A DNA stretch of 17,229 nucleotides from Bacteroidales bacterium UBA3382 (GCA_002358965.1 DEPW01000102.1:1-17229); one strand, 5' to 3'. Shown: positions 1 through 8,058, counted from the first letter of the stretch. Notes: generated by a model not told the origin, from the sequence alone. Numbers and translations are program-made.

Positions 1-410
1 CTTTGACACATTGGAAACAGCTTGCACGCTTTCGGTTAATAATTGATAATTGTTGTGAATCGCTTTCAAATTTATTACCTTTGACACATTGGAAACAGCT
101 TATTGGTAATGACCTTGATGCCCTTGAAAGTTGTGAATCGCTTTCAAATTTATTACCTTTGACACATTGGAAACAGCTTTCAACGCCTTTTCTTGGTTCC
201 GCTTTGGTTGTGAATCGCTTTCAAATTTATTACCTTTGACACATTGGAAACAGCAAGTGAGAACGCAAAGAAGTTGGCGGAGTGTTGTGAATCGCTTTCA
301 AATTTATTACCTTTGACACATTGGAAACAGCAAAGGACAGTCTCAATCTTATCCACGAATTGGTTGTGAATCGCTTTCAAATTTATTACCTTTGACACAT
401 TGGAAACAGC
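1..410 (+). CRISPR. Type II-C CRISPR array, right-hand end
   Basis: Five identical 48-base repeats start at 52, 130, 207, 284 and 363, and a partial one fills bases 1-21. Each begins GTTGTGAATCGC and ends GGAAACAGC. Spacers lie at 22-51, 100-129, 178-206, 255-283 and 332-362, so they are 29-31 bases long and all differ. The repeat resembles those of Bacteroidetes type II-C systems. Repeat bases 2-22 pair with the anti-repeat at 6365-6384, so crRNA must be spacer followed by the 5' part of the repeat, which means rightward transcription. The last repeat is not degenerate, so repeat decay does not orient the array. The array continues beyond the left edge, and any leader there is not visible. 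Spacer targets are unknown. Confidence 0.97.
53..83 (+). promoter_or_regulatory. Promoter-like pair inside each CRISPR repeat
   Basis: Within the repeat, TTG at repeat bases 2-4 is followed after 20 bases by TACCTTTG at repeat bases 25-32. This matches the Bacteroidetes -33 (TTTG) and -7 (TAnnTTTG) consensus at usual spacing. The copy given is in the repeat at 52-99; identical copies lie in the other four full repeats. A transcript would start about repeat base 36-38, some 10 bases before the next spacer. The motif is seen directly; promoter activity is inferred. Confidence 0.5.
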
Positions 411-463
411 ACGATATGAGTAATTCAATGTGTATCATGCTGTTAGAAGGATGTTTCCAAAAT

Positions 464-494
464 AAAAAAATCCGGTAGAAATACCGGTTTTTTT
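464..494. terminator. Bidirectional terminator between array and cas2
   Basis: CCGGTA (472-477), a GAAA tetraloop (478-481) and TACCGG (482-487) form a perfect 6-base-pair hairpin. A run of A (464-470) precedes it and a run of T (488-494) follows, so it can end transcripts on both strands: the rightward array and the leftward cas9-cas1-cas2 operon. Confidence 0.85.
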
Positions 495-528
495 GTTTGT
501 GATATTCAAAATTAGATTTGTGACAGTG

Positions 529-867
529 TTAGAATAGCTCGAGTTGGACATAACCTACTGGAGGTTTTTCTTCTTTTTGCTCGGAGAAAAGCTCCATATC
601 TCCGAATTGTTTATCTGTAATGGTCAGTATACCGACTTTTCCTAATGATGGCAGGAACGATTTTACGCGCTTAATATGTACTGCGGCATTTTCGGAACTC
701 GGGCAGTGTCTCATGTAAATTGAAAATTGGAACATGATGAATCCGTCCGTAAGCAGTCTCTTCCTAAAATCGGCTGCTGCTTTTCTTTCCTTTTTGGTGT
801 CTGTAGGAAGATCAAAAAATACAAGTACCCACATAATCCTGTATTCGCTGAATCTGTCGTTCATCAT
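529..867 (-). CDS. cas2: CRISPR-associated endonuclease Cas2
   Basis: Cas2 dimerises and bridges two Cas1 dimers in the spacer-integration complex. The 112-residue product has the normal Cas2 length and the ferredoxin-like first strand ending in the conserved acidic residue (FFDLPT, Asp19). It ends in a short strand, GYVQLELF. The start codon is the first of two tandem ATGs (865-867 and 862-864); the choice changes only one residue. The gene begins 7 bases after the cas1 stop and is the last of the cas operon, followed by the hairpin at 464-494. No csn2 or cas4 follows, which fits subtype II-C. Confidence 0.96.
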   Translation of the reverse strand: MMNDRFSEYRIMWVLVFFDLPTDTKKERKAAADFRKRLLTDGFIMFQFSIYMRHCPSSENAAVHIKRVKSFLPSLGKVGILTITDKQFGDMELFSEQKEEKPPVGYVQLELF

Positions 868-874
868 TTTTCAG

Positions 875-1774
875 TTATGTTATTTCAGGATAGGCTATTT
901 TCCTTACCTCGCCATTGAAACATTTGGCCAAAGATGCAGAAGTAATTGATGCGGCAATCATTAAAGGGCTTCTTTTTCCATTGACAACCACTTCTGTAGT
1001 CGGAATCGAAAGCATGTCTTTTTTCGCTTCGTCAGTCAGTTCTCCGCTACCGTATTTCTTAACGATGCTGTGTACTATGAGGTCAATGTATGGGCGGTAG
1101 GGTTCCATGATGTCGTCAGCAAGGCAATAAGCATTGTATCTGTTGTGGTGATGAATGCCCAAAGTCGGTAGTAGTCCGCTTCCTACGAGTGCACGCGCGA
1201 TGATGGCCCGTAATACGGCGTAGCCGTAATTGAAAAGTCCGTTTGGATCGTCTTCATTCCTGCCGCGAATGAATCTTTGGTTTTCCGGGAAAAAGTTTTT
1301 CCAATAATATGCGGCTGCACGCGCTTCAAGATTGTCTGGATCTCCGCTTCGTACGCTTTTAGCCCAAATTTTCATATTGCCGTGTTCTTCTCCGGTAGTT
1401 AATCTTAATGCTGCCGCTTGGTTAGATATTTTAATCTGGATGGTTTGCTGCCAGAGTTGTTTCTTCAGCGGCGCAGACGCATCGATTTGTTGCCTGAATC
1501 GTTCGTTCTGTATCGTATTGCCGTATAACGGAAGCATTAGACCTATGGGCATATGGTTCGAGCCGCATGAAATAACAGCGCAATTGTTGTCAATCAAAGC
1601 TTCAAGCACGCCTTGCGTCATTGTTATCTGTTTATTGTCGAGAATGACAATCCCTATGTCCTCAATGGGAATTGTCCTGAAGACATCGCCGCTTTCGGGC
1701 ATCTTGACGACTAATTGGCTTAATCTCATTGACAGATAAGCCGGATTGCCAAAATATATGGTGCGCTTTATCAT
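875..1774 (-). CDS. cas1: CRISPR-associated endonuclease Cas1 (type II)
   Basis: Cas1 is the metal-dependent integrase that inserts new spacers into the array together with Cas2. The 299-residue product is full length for type II Cas1. The N-terminal beta domain starts with the typical IYFGNPAYLS strand. The helical catalytic domain carries Glu150 (NLEARAAAYYW), His208/209 in LGIHHHNRYNAY, and the acidic stretch LADDIMEPYRPYID (about 218-231). These correspond to the family's Glu/His/Asp metal ligands. Its ATG overlaps the cas9 stop by four bases (ATGA, 1771-1774), which implies translational coupling. The gene appears intact. Confidence 0.97.
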   Translation of the reverse strand: MIKRTIYFGNPAYLSMRLSQLVVKMPESGDVFRTIPIEDIGIVILDNKQITMTQGVLEALIDNNCAVISCGSNHMPIGLMLPLYGNTIQNERFRQQIDASAPLKKQLWQQTIQIKISNQAAALRLTTGEEHGNMKIWAKSVRSGDPDNLEARAAAYYWKNFFPENQRFIRGRNEDDPNGLFNYGYAVLRAIIARALVGSGLLPTLGIHHHNRYNAYCLADDIMEPYRPYIDLIVHSIVKKYGSGELTDEAKKDMLSIPTTEVVVNGKRSPLMIAASITSASLAKCFNGEVRKIAYPEIT

Positions 1775-4700
1775 GATATTCTTCCGTCAAAATCGGTGAT
1801 GTTGCCCAGTCTGTCAGTCTTGAGCGGTATGCAGGTCTCTTTTATCATCTCACCTGTTATTGCACGCTCCATCTTATTGGATGAAGAAAATTCTATGCTA
1901 ATTATAGGATTTGCGGTATTAGACGGCATAAAGAAACACTGTTTTTTATTTGCTGATACCATCTTATAAATCCTGTCCTTATCCAATGGAAGCGTAACTC
2001 TGCCGTTTTCTACTTCATCGGCTGTCGGCAGATAAACGAGATCGTTCGGAGAGAGCCAGAATATCAGCCTGTTGCCCATTTCGTCAGTTTCAGGGACAGG
2101 ACTCATTTTATTTTTAAGTCTGTCAATCACTTCATTAAGCGGTATGGTGCGGAATGAGCGGGAGTTGTCATCTTTCTTATAAACGGCGAAATACAGATTG
2201 CCGCCTTTGTCGGCTTCAACGAATTTTTTGGATTTGCACCCGATTTCACCGACGGCGAATTTATTGGCTTCTTCATACTTGCGTACCGAATAAATCGGCT
2301 TATGGTTTTTCCCTCCGTTGAGTAGAATGATGTTTTTGTTCATTTCATCTATACCGTCTGCGGAAAATGCTTTAGACGGGTCGTTTCCGTTTGCTTCCAG
2401 ATGATTGGTGAGAATCTTCCTTATTCCCGAATCGGTTATGTTGTTTATCGTATTAATTGCCTTTTCATATGATTTTGATTTATCCATTTCAAGGCTTAAA
2501 ATAGTAGTTCGGGCGGCATAATAATGTCTGGCTTTATCTTTGCCAATGCTTTTCTCTTCTGAAAAATAATAAATTTCAACTTTGTCAGGCCCGTTTTTGA
2601 GAAGCTTCTTGATGTCCGTATCGGTCTTTCCTGCGGTTTTGAACTCTTTGATTCGATGCTTTAATGCTTTATCCACTATCCTGTCAGGCTTCTTTAAGGC
2701 TTCGGACAGGGAAACCGTTTTTTTCTCTCTTAGATTTACTAAACCGAAAACTGTGTCTTTGTGCAGGGATTTGCGTATCGACCGATTGTCTCCTTCTGAC
2801 TGCGGTACACGCTTCTTTTGTCCGTCGACATATTTGGTTATATGGTTGGATGATTTGTTGATGACCCGGAGATTCTGTTTGAAACTTACGATTATGCCTT
2901 CAAGGGCTTTCCGCATATCCCGGATGAAGGTGTTCCATGGAATTTTCATTGTCCATGTATGATTTCCGGCATCGTCTTGCTTCTTCTTGTCACAAAGCAG
3001 ATTGCGCAGGTCGTATCTGCTGATCTTGGCATCACTTCTTGCCGATTCATTGTTGAGATAATTCACTATGTTCCTGTTTGCGCAGGCTATCACGATGGCA
3101 TCCATGGCGTGATGTCTGTGGTCGATGCGTTTGGAACTGAATCCTTTCTGATATTCAAGGGGCATGTAAGGAATGAGTTTCCCGTTCGTGTTGGTCGCTG
3201 TGAATCTCTTGCCAGGCTGCAATTTTTCCATTCTTTGGAATCTTGGAAGGATTATTCCATTCCATACATCGTTTACTCCCCAGTCGTGTTTAAGCCTGTC
3301 GGTAATCTGCCCGGTGCATGTAATTACATTTTTTGAAATGGCTTCGGCTTCATCATCCTCTCTGACTATGTTTGAAAGCAGTGTCTTGACAAGTTTGCTG
3401 ATGTATCTGCTGTCATTCAACTGTCTTTCAATGAAAGTGTCAGGTATTTCATCAAGCATCAGTTTCTTTTGCTTTGCCTTATTGTGTCCGTAGTTCTTCC
3501 GTACATGCTCTTCGTATGCTTCAATTGAAAGTATTTTGACTGTTTTTCCGAAGCCGAGATCGATTATTTGTTCATGGCAGCCTTTAATGAATTCATGCCC
3601 TAAACGGGCTCCTTTTTCTGAATTCACTTTAGCTTCACATATGACTTTGTTGCTTAACGAATCATCGAAAAATCTTGATTGCGGTATTATGTGTTCTATT
3701 TCATATTCGGATGTGAACAATTTCGACAGGGGTATAGGTTGCCCCGTATATGGGGAAATGTATTTTTGATCGAGCCACAATTTGTATTTCAAAAATTCGG
3801 CACGAGTGGGTCTGTTTTCGGCTTTGTCGAAAGATTTCAGGAAATTTTTTACCTTTTCATCGATTTCAATGCCGCTGTTCAATACTCCCTCTTCATATAT
3901 TTTCAGTATCTCCTGCTGGGTCGGTGAGTACGGGCGCACATTGTCGATTTCGAATTCCGGATTAAGGAACTCTGTGAGCATCGCCTTGATTCTGAGGTTG
4001 GTGTTCTCGTTTTTGCTTATTTGTTCGGCAATACGTTTCCTTTCACTTGCGGAGTTCTTCATTTCCCGGCCGAGTTCGATATGTATTTCGTCGATTCGGC
4101 CGACTTGTTTCCAGATATCCCTGACGGTGCGCAATGTTTCAAGGACAACTTGTTCGACGATAGGGTTCCTAAGCGAATGTTGTTTGAAGAGTTTAAGGTA
4201 ATTGTCGATGTCCGATGGCTTTTCCCATTTTGTGATGTCCTTGATTTCGGAATGTCTGCCATATACTACATAGCAGGCAAGCCATGTCGGAAGTCCCTGA
4301 AAGTCGGATATGCCGTTCAGATTTATTGTTTTTTCCCTAACACGGTCATTGATTTCAGGGTCGTACTCGCCCGAAATGATTTTTTCTATCCGCTCTTTGG
4401 TGTTGCAGTCTATGTTTTCTTCGTCCCAGTAACAGCCTCTTCGCATCAGCGACAGCAATTTATTCGTCGCTTTGAAGGAATATGCGCCGTAATCGCTTTT
4501 GAAAGGCGGAAATTTTACAAATTCGTTGAGGAACGGTTCTTCTTCTATTCCGTGTTTGTTCGCAAATGTACTTAAGGCTTTCTCAAGTTCGGCCTTGTCA
4601 TTTACTGAATAAAGTATGTGCCAGAGTGCGGTTTCTTGTTCAGTTGTAAGAAAATCAGAGCCGATATTGGCTTTCTTAAGCCGTTTTAACATCTCAGCCC

Positions 4701-6276
4701 TTGTTGTGTTGCCGGGATATGTTTTGTCTTCGGGGTAGTTCCACCGGAAATTTTTAATGTTTTTCTTAAGTTGCGGAAAATATTTCAGTATTTTGTCCTG
4801 TTTTATTTCTGCCTCATCATTCAATTTCTTGAAAAGAGCCGCATAGCTTTCATTGTCAGGCAGCAAAATGTCCGTAATATCAATGTCGGTCTGTATTTTC
4901 CCGATTTCGGTGCGTTCTTTTTCGTATATTTTCAGATATGAAAGGAATTGCCACAGTCGGAATTCCTGGTATGTCGGATGCGATTTAGGAATGCACTTAA
5001 TCGCAGATGTCAGTTTCTGGCCTGTGCTTTTGTCTTTATAGATCCTTTCCTCGTATGGACAATCGCTGATTAACGATTTTTTACTTTTAAGCGGCCTTTG
5101 GTAAAATATGATGTCATTTATGAACAGGTATGCAAAATCATCCCTGTTCGCTATTTCTTTCCTGTGCGTGTCATTGTTTGGATACAATACCCCGATACAT
5201 TCGTTGTAAAGCTCCTTGTCCCGTAAATCCTGATTGAATTCCTTCTGTTTTTTCAGAATCTGTTCCAATTCTTCGCGATAAAACTCCCGTTCAATCGTCC
5301 TGACCAATTTTCCTCGTATTTTGATGTCGGGCTTGCGAATGAGAGCGTCATAAATATAGCAGCCTACGGTTTTTCCTGACTTGCGAATATCGGATTGCGT
5401 CCTTACTTTTACCAAAGTCCAATCGTCTTCTTTCGGAGCGCGGATCGAGTATTTGGCTTTTCCGTCTTTAATGACAGGATTCCCGTCCTTGTCCAGGTCT
5501 GTAGTGACAATCAGTTCGAGTGTCTTGCCTTTCCAGTCGGGCATTTCCTTGAATGTCCTTTTATACACCAGGTCGTTCTCCAATATAAGTTCAAACCATT
5601 TATCGGCGCCTTTGGTTTCTCCGGTTTCACGGATCTCTTTGACCTTCAGTGGTATATATTCGATCTTCTTGTCGGGCTGTTGCTCTTCTTCCTCCCCTCG
5701 TTGATAATAACCGCGTTTCTGATTGAAACTATGAAGAATCCATGCAAGTTCCTGATTAGTGACAGGGTGTGTGAGAGCCTTCTTGCGCAGATAGTAAATC
5801 GTCCAGTCGTATGGTATTTTAAGCCCTCTTTGGGCAAAATCAGGGTGCTCGTTTTTGAAGTCGTCAAGCATTTCATTGAATGAATCCTTGAAAATGAATT
5901 CATAATTGCCATTACCGCTTTTCTTCCATGCTATCTTCTGTTCTGTCCCCTTTGACAGTTTTCCGTATCTGTCAAGGCTGTCTGAGTAGTGTTCGGGAAG
6001 CCATCCCATTGTCATCAGGACGCGATTAAGCCTCTCTCGTCTTATATGGCTTCTTTCTATGAGCCTTCTGGCGCTTCGGCGTTTTGTCCTGTCGGCAGTT
6101 TGCGATTGGGCGTTTCCCCTGTCAAAATCTCCTAATGTGGCTGCATCCATAGGAATGATTCTGCTTCCGGTGCATTCTATACCTGTCAATATGTCTTTAT
6201 CATTGATATTGTCCTGATTGATGACAGCCCAGCCTATGGAATTTGTACCCAAATCCAATCCAAGTATCCGTTTCAT
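1771..6276 (-). CDS. cas9: CRISPR-associated endonuclease Cas9, long type II-C form
   Basis: Cas9 is the crRNA:tracrRNA-guided double-strand DNA nuclease. The 1501-residue product is far longer than compact II-C Cas9s of about 1000-1100 residues but fits the long Bacteroidetes branch. RuvC-I is LGLDLGTNSIGW (Asp8). An arginine-rich bridge helix spans about 63-90. RuvC-II is IHIELGRE (Glu734). The HNH motif is YEIEHIIPQS (Glu861, His862) with Asn876 in SNKV. RuvC-III is DHRHHAMDA (His1056, Asp1059). REC lobes would fill about 90-720. The region after about 1090, some 400 residues, should hold the wedge and PAM-interacting parts. All catalytic positions are filled, so it looks active; HNH has Glu where SpCas9 has Asp839. 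It is the first gene of cas9-cas1-cas2 and diverges from the tracrRNA. A TAATTTTG element on the minus strand (6310-6303) lies 26 bases before the ATG. Confidence 0.98.
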   Translation of the reverse strand: MKRILGLDLGTNSIGWAVINQDNINDKDILTGIECTGSRIIPMDAATLGDFDRGNAQSQTADRTKRRSARRLIERSHIRRERLNRVLMTMGWLPEHYSDSLDRYGKLSKGTEQKIAWKKSGNGNYEFIFKDSFNEMLDDFKNEHPDFAQRGLKIPYDWTIYYLRKKALTHPVTNQELAWILHSFNQKRGYYQRGEEEEQQPDKKIEYIPLKVKEIRETGETKGADKWFELILENDLVYKRTFKEMPDWKGKTLELIVTTDLDKDGNPVIKDGKAKYSIRAPKEDDWTLVKVRTQSDIRKSGKTVGCYIYDALIRKPDIKIRGKLVRTIEREFYREELEQILKKQKEFNQDLRDKELYNECIGVLYPNNDTHRKEIANRDDFAYLFINDIIFYQRPLKSKKSLISDCPYEERIYKDKSTGQKLTSAIKCIPKSHPTYQEFRLWQFLSYLKIYEKERTEIGKIQTDIDITDILLPDNESYAALFKKLNDEAEIKQDKILKYFPQLKKNIKNFRWNYPEDKTYPGNTTRAEMLKRLKKANIGSDFLTTEQETALWHILYSVNDKAELEKALSTFANKHGIEEEPFLNEFVKFPPFKSDYGAYSFKATNKLLSLMRRGCYWDEENIDCNTKERIEKIISGEYDPEINDRVREKTINLNGISDFQGLPTWLACYVVYGRHSEIKDITKWEKPSDIDNYLKLFKQHSLRNPIVEQVVLETLRTVRDIWKQVGRIDEIHIELGREMKNSASERKRIAEQISKNENTNLRIKAMLTEFLNPEFEIDNVRPYSPTQQEILKIYEEGVLNSGIEIDEKVKNFLKSFDKAENRPTRAEFLKYKLWLDQKYISPYTGQPIPLSKLFTSEYEIEHIIPQSRFFDDSLSNKVICEAKVNSEKGARLGHEFIKGCHEQIIDLGFGKTVKILSIEAYEEHVRKNYGHNKAKQKKLMLDEIPDTFIERQLNDSRYISKLVKTLLSNIVREDDEAEAISKNVITCTGQITDRLKHDWGVNDVWNGIILPRFQRMEKLQPGKRFTATNTNGKLIPYMPLEYQKGFSSKRIDHRHHAMDAIVIACANRNIVNYLNNESARSDAKISRYDLRNLLCDKKKQDDAGNHTWTMKIPWNTFIRDMRKALEGIIVSFKQNLRVINKSSNHITKYVDGQKKRVPQSEGDNRSIRKSLHKDTVFGLVNLREKKTVSLSEALKKPDRIVDKALKHRIKEFKTAGKTDTDIKKLLKNGPDKVEIYYFSEEKSIGKDKARHYYAARTTILSLEMDKSKSYEKAINTINNITDSGIRKILTNHLEANGNDPSKAFSADGIDEMNKNIILLNGGKNHKPIYSVRKYEEANKFAVGEIGCKSKKFVEADKGGNLYFAVYKKDDNSRSFRTIPLNEVIDRLKNKMSPVPETDEMGNRLIFWLSPNDLVYLPTADEVENGRVTLPLDKDRIYKMVSANKKQCFFMPSNTANPIISIEFSSSNKMERAITGEMIKETCIPLKTDRLGNITDFDGRIS

Positions 6277-6299
6277 AATGTAAATGAGATTTGTTTTTG

Positions 6300-6363
6300 T
6301 CTCAAAATTAAGAAAAAAACCTAAAATATTTTGTCGTTTGGTGGAAACATCTTAATTTTGAGA
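6300..6363. repeat. 13-base inverted repeat between cas9 and tracrRNA
   Basis: TCTCAAAATTAAG (6300-6312) is the exact reverse complement of CTTAATTTTGAGA (6351-6363), with 38 bases between. Each arm carries TAATTTTG pointing outward, one toward cas9 and one toward the tracrRNA. It could be a shared operator, a duplicated promoter or a structured leader. I saw the repeat directly; its role is inferred. Confidence 0.8.
6330..6360 (+). promoter_or_regulatory. tracrRNA promoter, Bacteroidetes -33/-7 type
   Basis: TTTG at 6330-6333, a 19-base spacer and TAATTTTG at 6353-6360 fully match the Bacteroidetes consensus TTTG / TAnnTTTG. The expected start, about 4 bases after the -7 element (about 6364), falls at the first base of the anti-repeat. 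Confidence 0.75.
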
Positions 6364-6446
6364 GAAATTTGAAGCGATTCACAATAAGGATTATTCCGTT
6401 GTGAAAACATTTAAGGGGGTGCGGCAAAGCATCCCTTTCTTTATTT
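6364..6446 (+). ncRNA. tracrRNA of the type II-C system
   Basis: The tracrRNA pairs with the crRNA repeat and scaffolds Cas9. The anti-repeat at 6365-6384 (core GAAGCGATTCACAA) pairs with repeat bases 2-22 without mismatch except one bulged T of the repeat. Then come a small nexus-like hairpin (GGA 6388-6390, TTAT loop, TCC 6395-6397), the single-stranded-looking GTTGTGAAAACATTTAA, and the terminator hairpin. The AAGGATTATTCCG and TTGTGAAAACATT strings are, as I recall, typical of Bacteroidetes tracrRNAs. The 5' end is set by the promoter at 6330-6360. The gene diverges from cas9 and converges with the sulfatase gene. No second anti-repeat was found. Confidence 0.9.
6413..6446 (+). terminator. 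tracrRNA terminator hairpin
   Basis: AAGGGGGTGC (6413-6422) pairs with GCATCCCTTT (6429-6438) across a GGCAAA loop; two of the pairs are G-U. The U-rich tail CTTTATTT follows. As in other tracrRNAs it probably also serves as the 3' structural hairpin. Confidence 0.8.
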
Positions 6447-6560
6447 ATTCGGAGTCCAGAGGAGGAGGCATGTTTTATTATGTAATCCTGTCGTATGCTG
6501 ATATGGAACTTTACAAAAATACTGTTGATGAACTTTGATTTTTCCGCAATGCTGAACCCT
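6447..6560. other. Intergenic region after tracrRNA
   Basis: This A+T-rich stretch lies between the converging tracrRNA and sulfatase genes. I see no gene or clear motif in it. It marks the change from the lower-G+C CRISPR module to the higher-G+C flank. Confidence 0.6.
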
Positions 6561-8054
6561 TCAGTCTGATTCGGCCCGCTCTTCTTCCAGCAACGGCCAT
6601 GCGGCATCAGGTATGTGTTCCCGTTCCATTATCGACCGCAGCTGCCGGGCTGTCCGGCGGTATTCGTCTGTGATTCGGCTTTCGTCCAGCAGGTTTGCGG
6701 TCTCCCCCGGATCGCTGCCCAAATCGTATAGCTCCCAAACGGATTCCTTGTCGGAAGAGGCGTTCAGCCGTACAAGTTTCATGTCTCCCGATATGACGGC
6801 CTGTTTGCCGCCTTCTTCCTGAAACTCGAAATAAAGCCAGTCGTGTTCAGGCTGGATGCCTTTGCCTGTGAGTGCCGGAAGTATGGACATGCCGTCACCG
6901 CCTGAAAAGCGTCCCGTATCAGTGCCGGCATTGTCGGCGAGCAGCAACTCCCTGAAAGTAGGATAGAGATCCCAGAACGCCATCATGTGCCCGTTTTCGC
7001 TGCCGGGTTCGATTACGCCTTCCCATGCCGCTATGAAGGGTACCCGTATCCCGCCCTCGTAAAGGTCTCTCTTATAGCCCCGGAAAGCTCCGTTGCTGTC
7101 GAAGAAATCGGGGTCGGCACCGCCTTCCATGTGCGGTCCGTTGTCACTGGCAAAGATGATCAGGGTATTGCCGAGGATGCCGTTTTCCTTCAGGCTCTCT
7201 ATTACCTGGCCGACATACATGTCCAGCCGGCTCACCATTGCTGCGAAAGTGGCGCGGGGTTCCGGCTGCGAGCAATAGCCTCCTTTGCGGAAGGCCGGGC
7301 CTGAATCACAGCCTTTGTAAGGCGTTTCCGGGTATGCTCCGCTGAACTTCGCCAAGATGGAGTCTTTCGGTACGAGCAATTCGGCATGGGGCAACACATA
7401 CGGGAGGAAGAGGAAAAACGGTTTTTCGGCGTTGCTGTCGATGAATTCGAGTGCCTTTTCGTGGATAAGGTCTTGGGAATAAGTTCCATACGCCCCGTTT
7501 GCATTGTCCTCGAGGATGACCATCCTTCCGTTTTCCCACAGATGGTCCGGATAGTAATTGTGCGCAAGAAGCTGGCAGTTGTATCCGAAAAACTCGTCTA
7601 TTCCTTGCCGTGCCGGGTCTCCGGTCGTACCTGGCGCACCGAGTCCCCATTTTCCGAACGCACCGGTAACATAGCCGGCCTCTTTGAAGAGCCGGAAGAT
7701 GTTGTCCATTTCCGGCAGAGGATACTGTCCTTCGGGAGGGGTCTCGATGTTTCCTCTTACGGGAGCATGTCCTGAATGCAGGCCGGTGAGCAGGCAGGCC
7801 CGCGAGGGTGCGCTGACGGTTGTTCCGGAATAGCATCTTGTGAAGCGCATCCCGTGGGCGGCGAGGCTGTCAATGTTGGGAGTGTCGAACCTTTCCTGCC
7901 CGTAGCAGCCGACATCCCCGTATCCGAGATCGTCGGCGAGGATGAAAACGACATTCGGAGTCTGTGCCGCGTGCGGCTGGCGTGCCGTATTGTGACATCC
8001 TGTGGCTGCCGTGCATCCCAAGGCCAGCCCTGTAATCAATAAACCGTTTTTCAT
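6561..8054 (-). CDS. Serine-type S1 sulfatase lipoprotein (arylsulfatase-like)
   Basis: Sulfatases of family S1 hydrolyse sulfate esters with a formylglycine residue made after translation. I chose the ATG at 8052-8054 (497 residues) because it opens a lipoprotein signal peptide (MKNGLLITGLALG...) with candidate lipid-acceptor Cys20 (ATGC) or Cys14. A longer reading from 8135 would bury this signal. The active-site motif is SAPSR (81-85), so Ser81 is the residue to be oxidised. Other visible site residues are Asp41-Asp42, Lys135 (GKWGLG), His223 (LPHAE) and Asp304-Asn305 (ASDNGPH). The closest look is to arylsulfatase A / N-acetylgalactosamine-6-sulfatase types; the substrate, perhaps a host sulfated glycan, is a guess. 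It diverges from the maturase gene, and the pair likely works together. Confidence 0.92.
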   Translation of the reverse strand: MKNGLLITGLALGCTAATGCHNTARQPHAAQTPNVVFILADDLGYGDVGCYGQERFDTPNIDSLAAHGMRFTRCYSGTTVSAPSRACLLTGLHSGHAPVRGNIETPPEGQYPLPEMDNIFRLFKEAGYVTGAFGKWGLGAPGTTGDPARQGIDEFFGYNCQLLAHNYYPDHLWENGRMVILEDNANGAYGTYSQDLIHEKALEFIDSNAEKPFFLFLPYVLPHAELLVPKDSILAKFSGAYPETPYKGCDSGPAFRKGGYCSQPEPRATFAAMVSRLDMYVGQVIESLKENGILGNTLIIFASDNGPHMEGGADPDFFDSNGAFRGYKRDLYEGGIRVPFIAAWEGVIEPGSENGHMMAFWDLYPTFRELLLADNAGTDTGRFSGGDGMSILPALTGKGIQPEHDWLYFEFQEEGGKQAVISGDMKLVRLNASSDKESVWELYDLGSDPGETANLLDESRITDEYRRTARQLRSIMEREHIPDAAWPLLEEERAESD

Positions 8055-8058
8055 TTTG

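Noticed and set aside
3..428. Reading frames on both strands across the array
   Set aside because: They are translations of the CRISPR repeat, with the same peptide string recurring at each repeat.
411..528. csn2 or cas4 gene next to cas2
   Set aside because: Only a terminator and about 100 noncoding bases lie between array and cas2, so II-A and II-B are excluded as far as the window shows.
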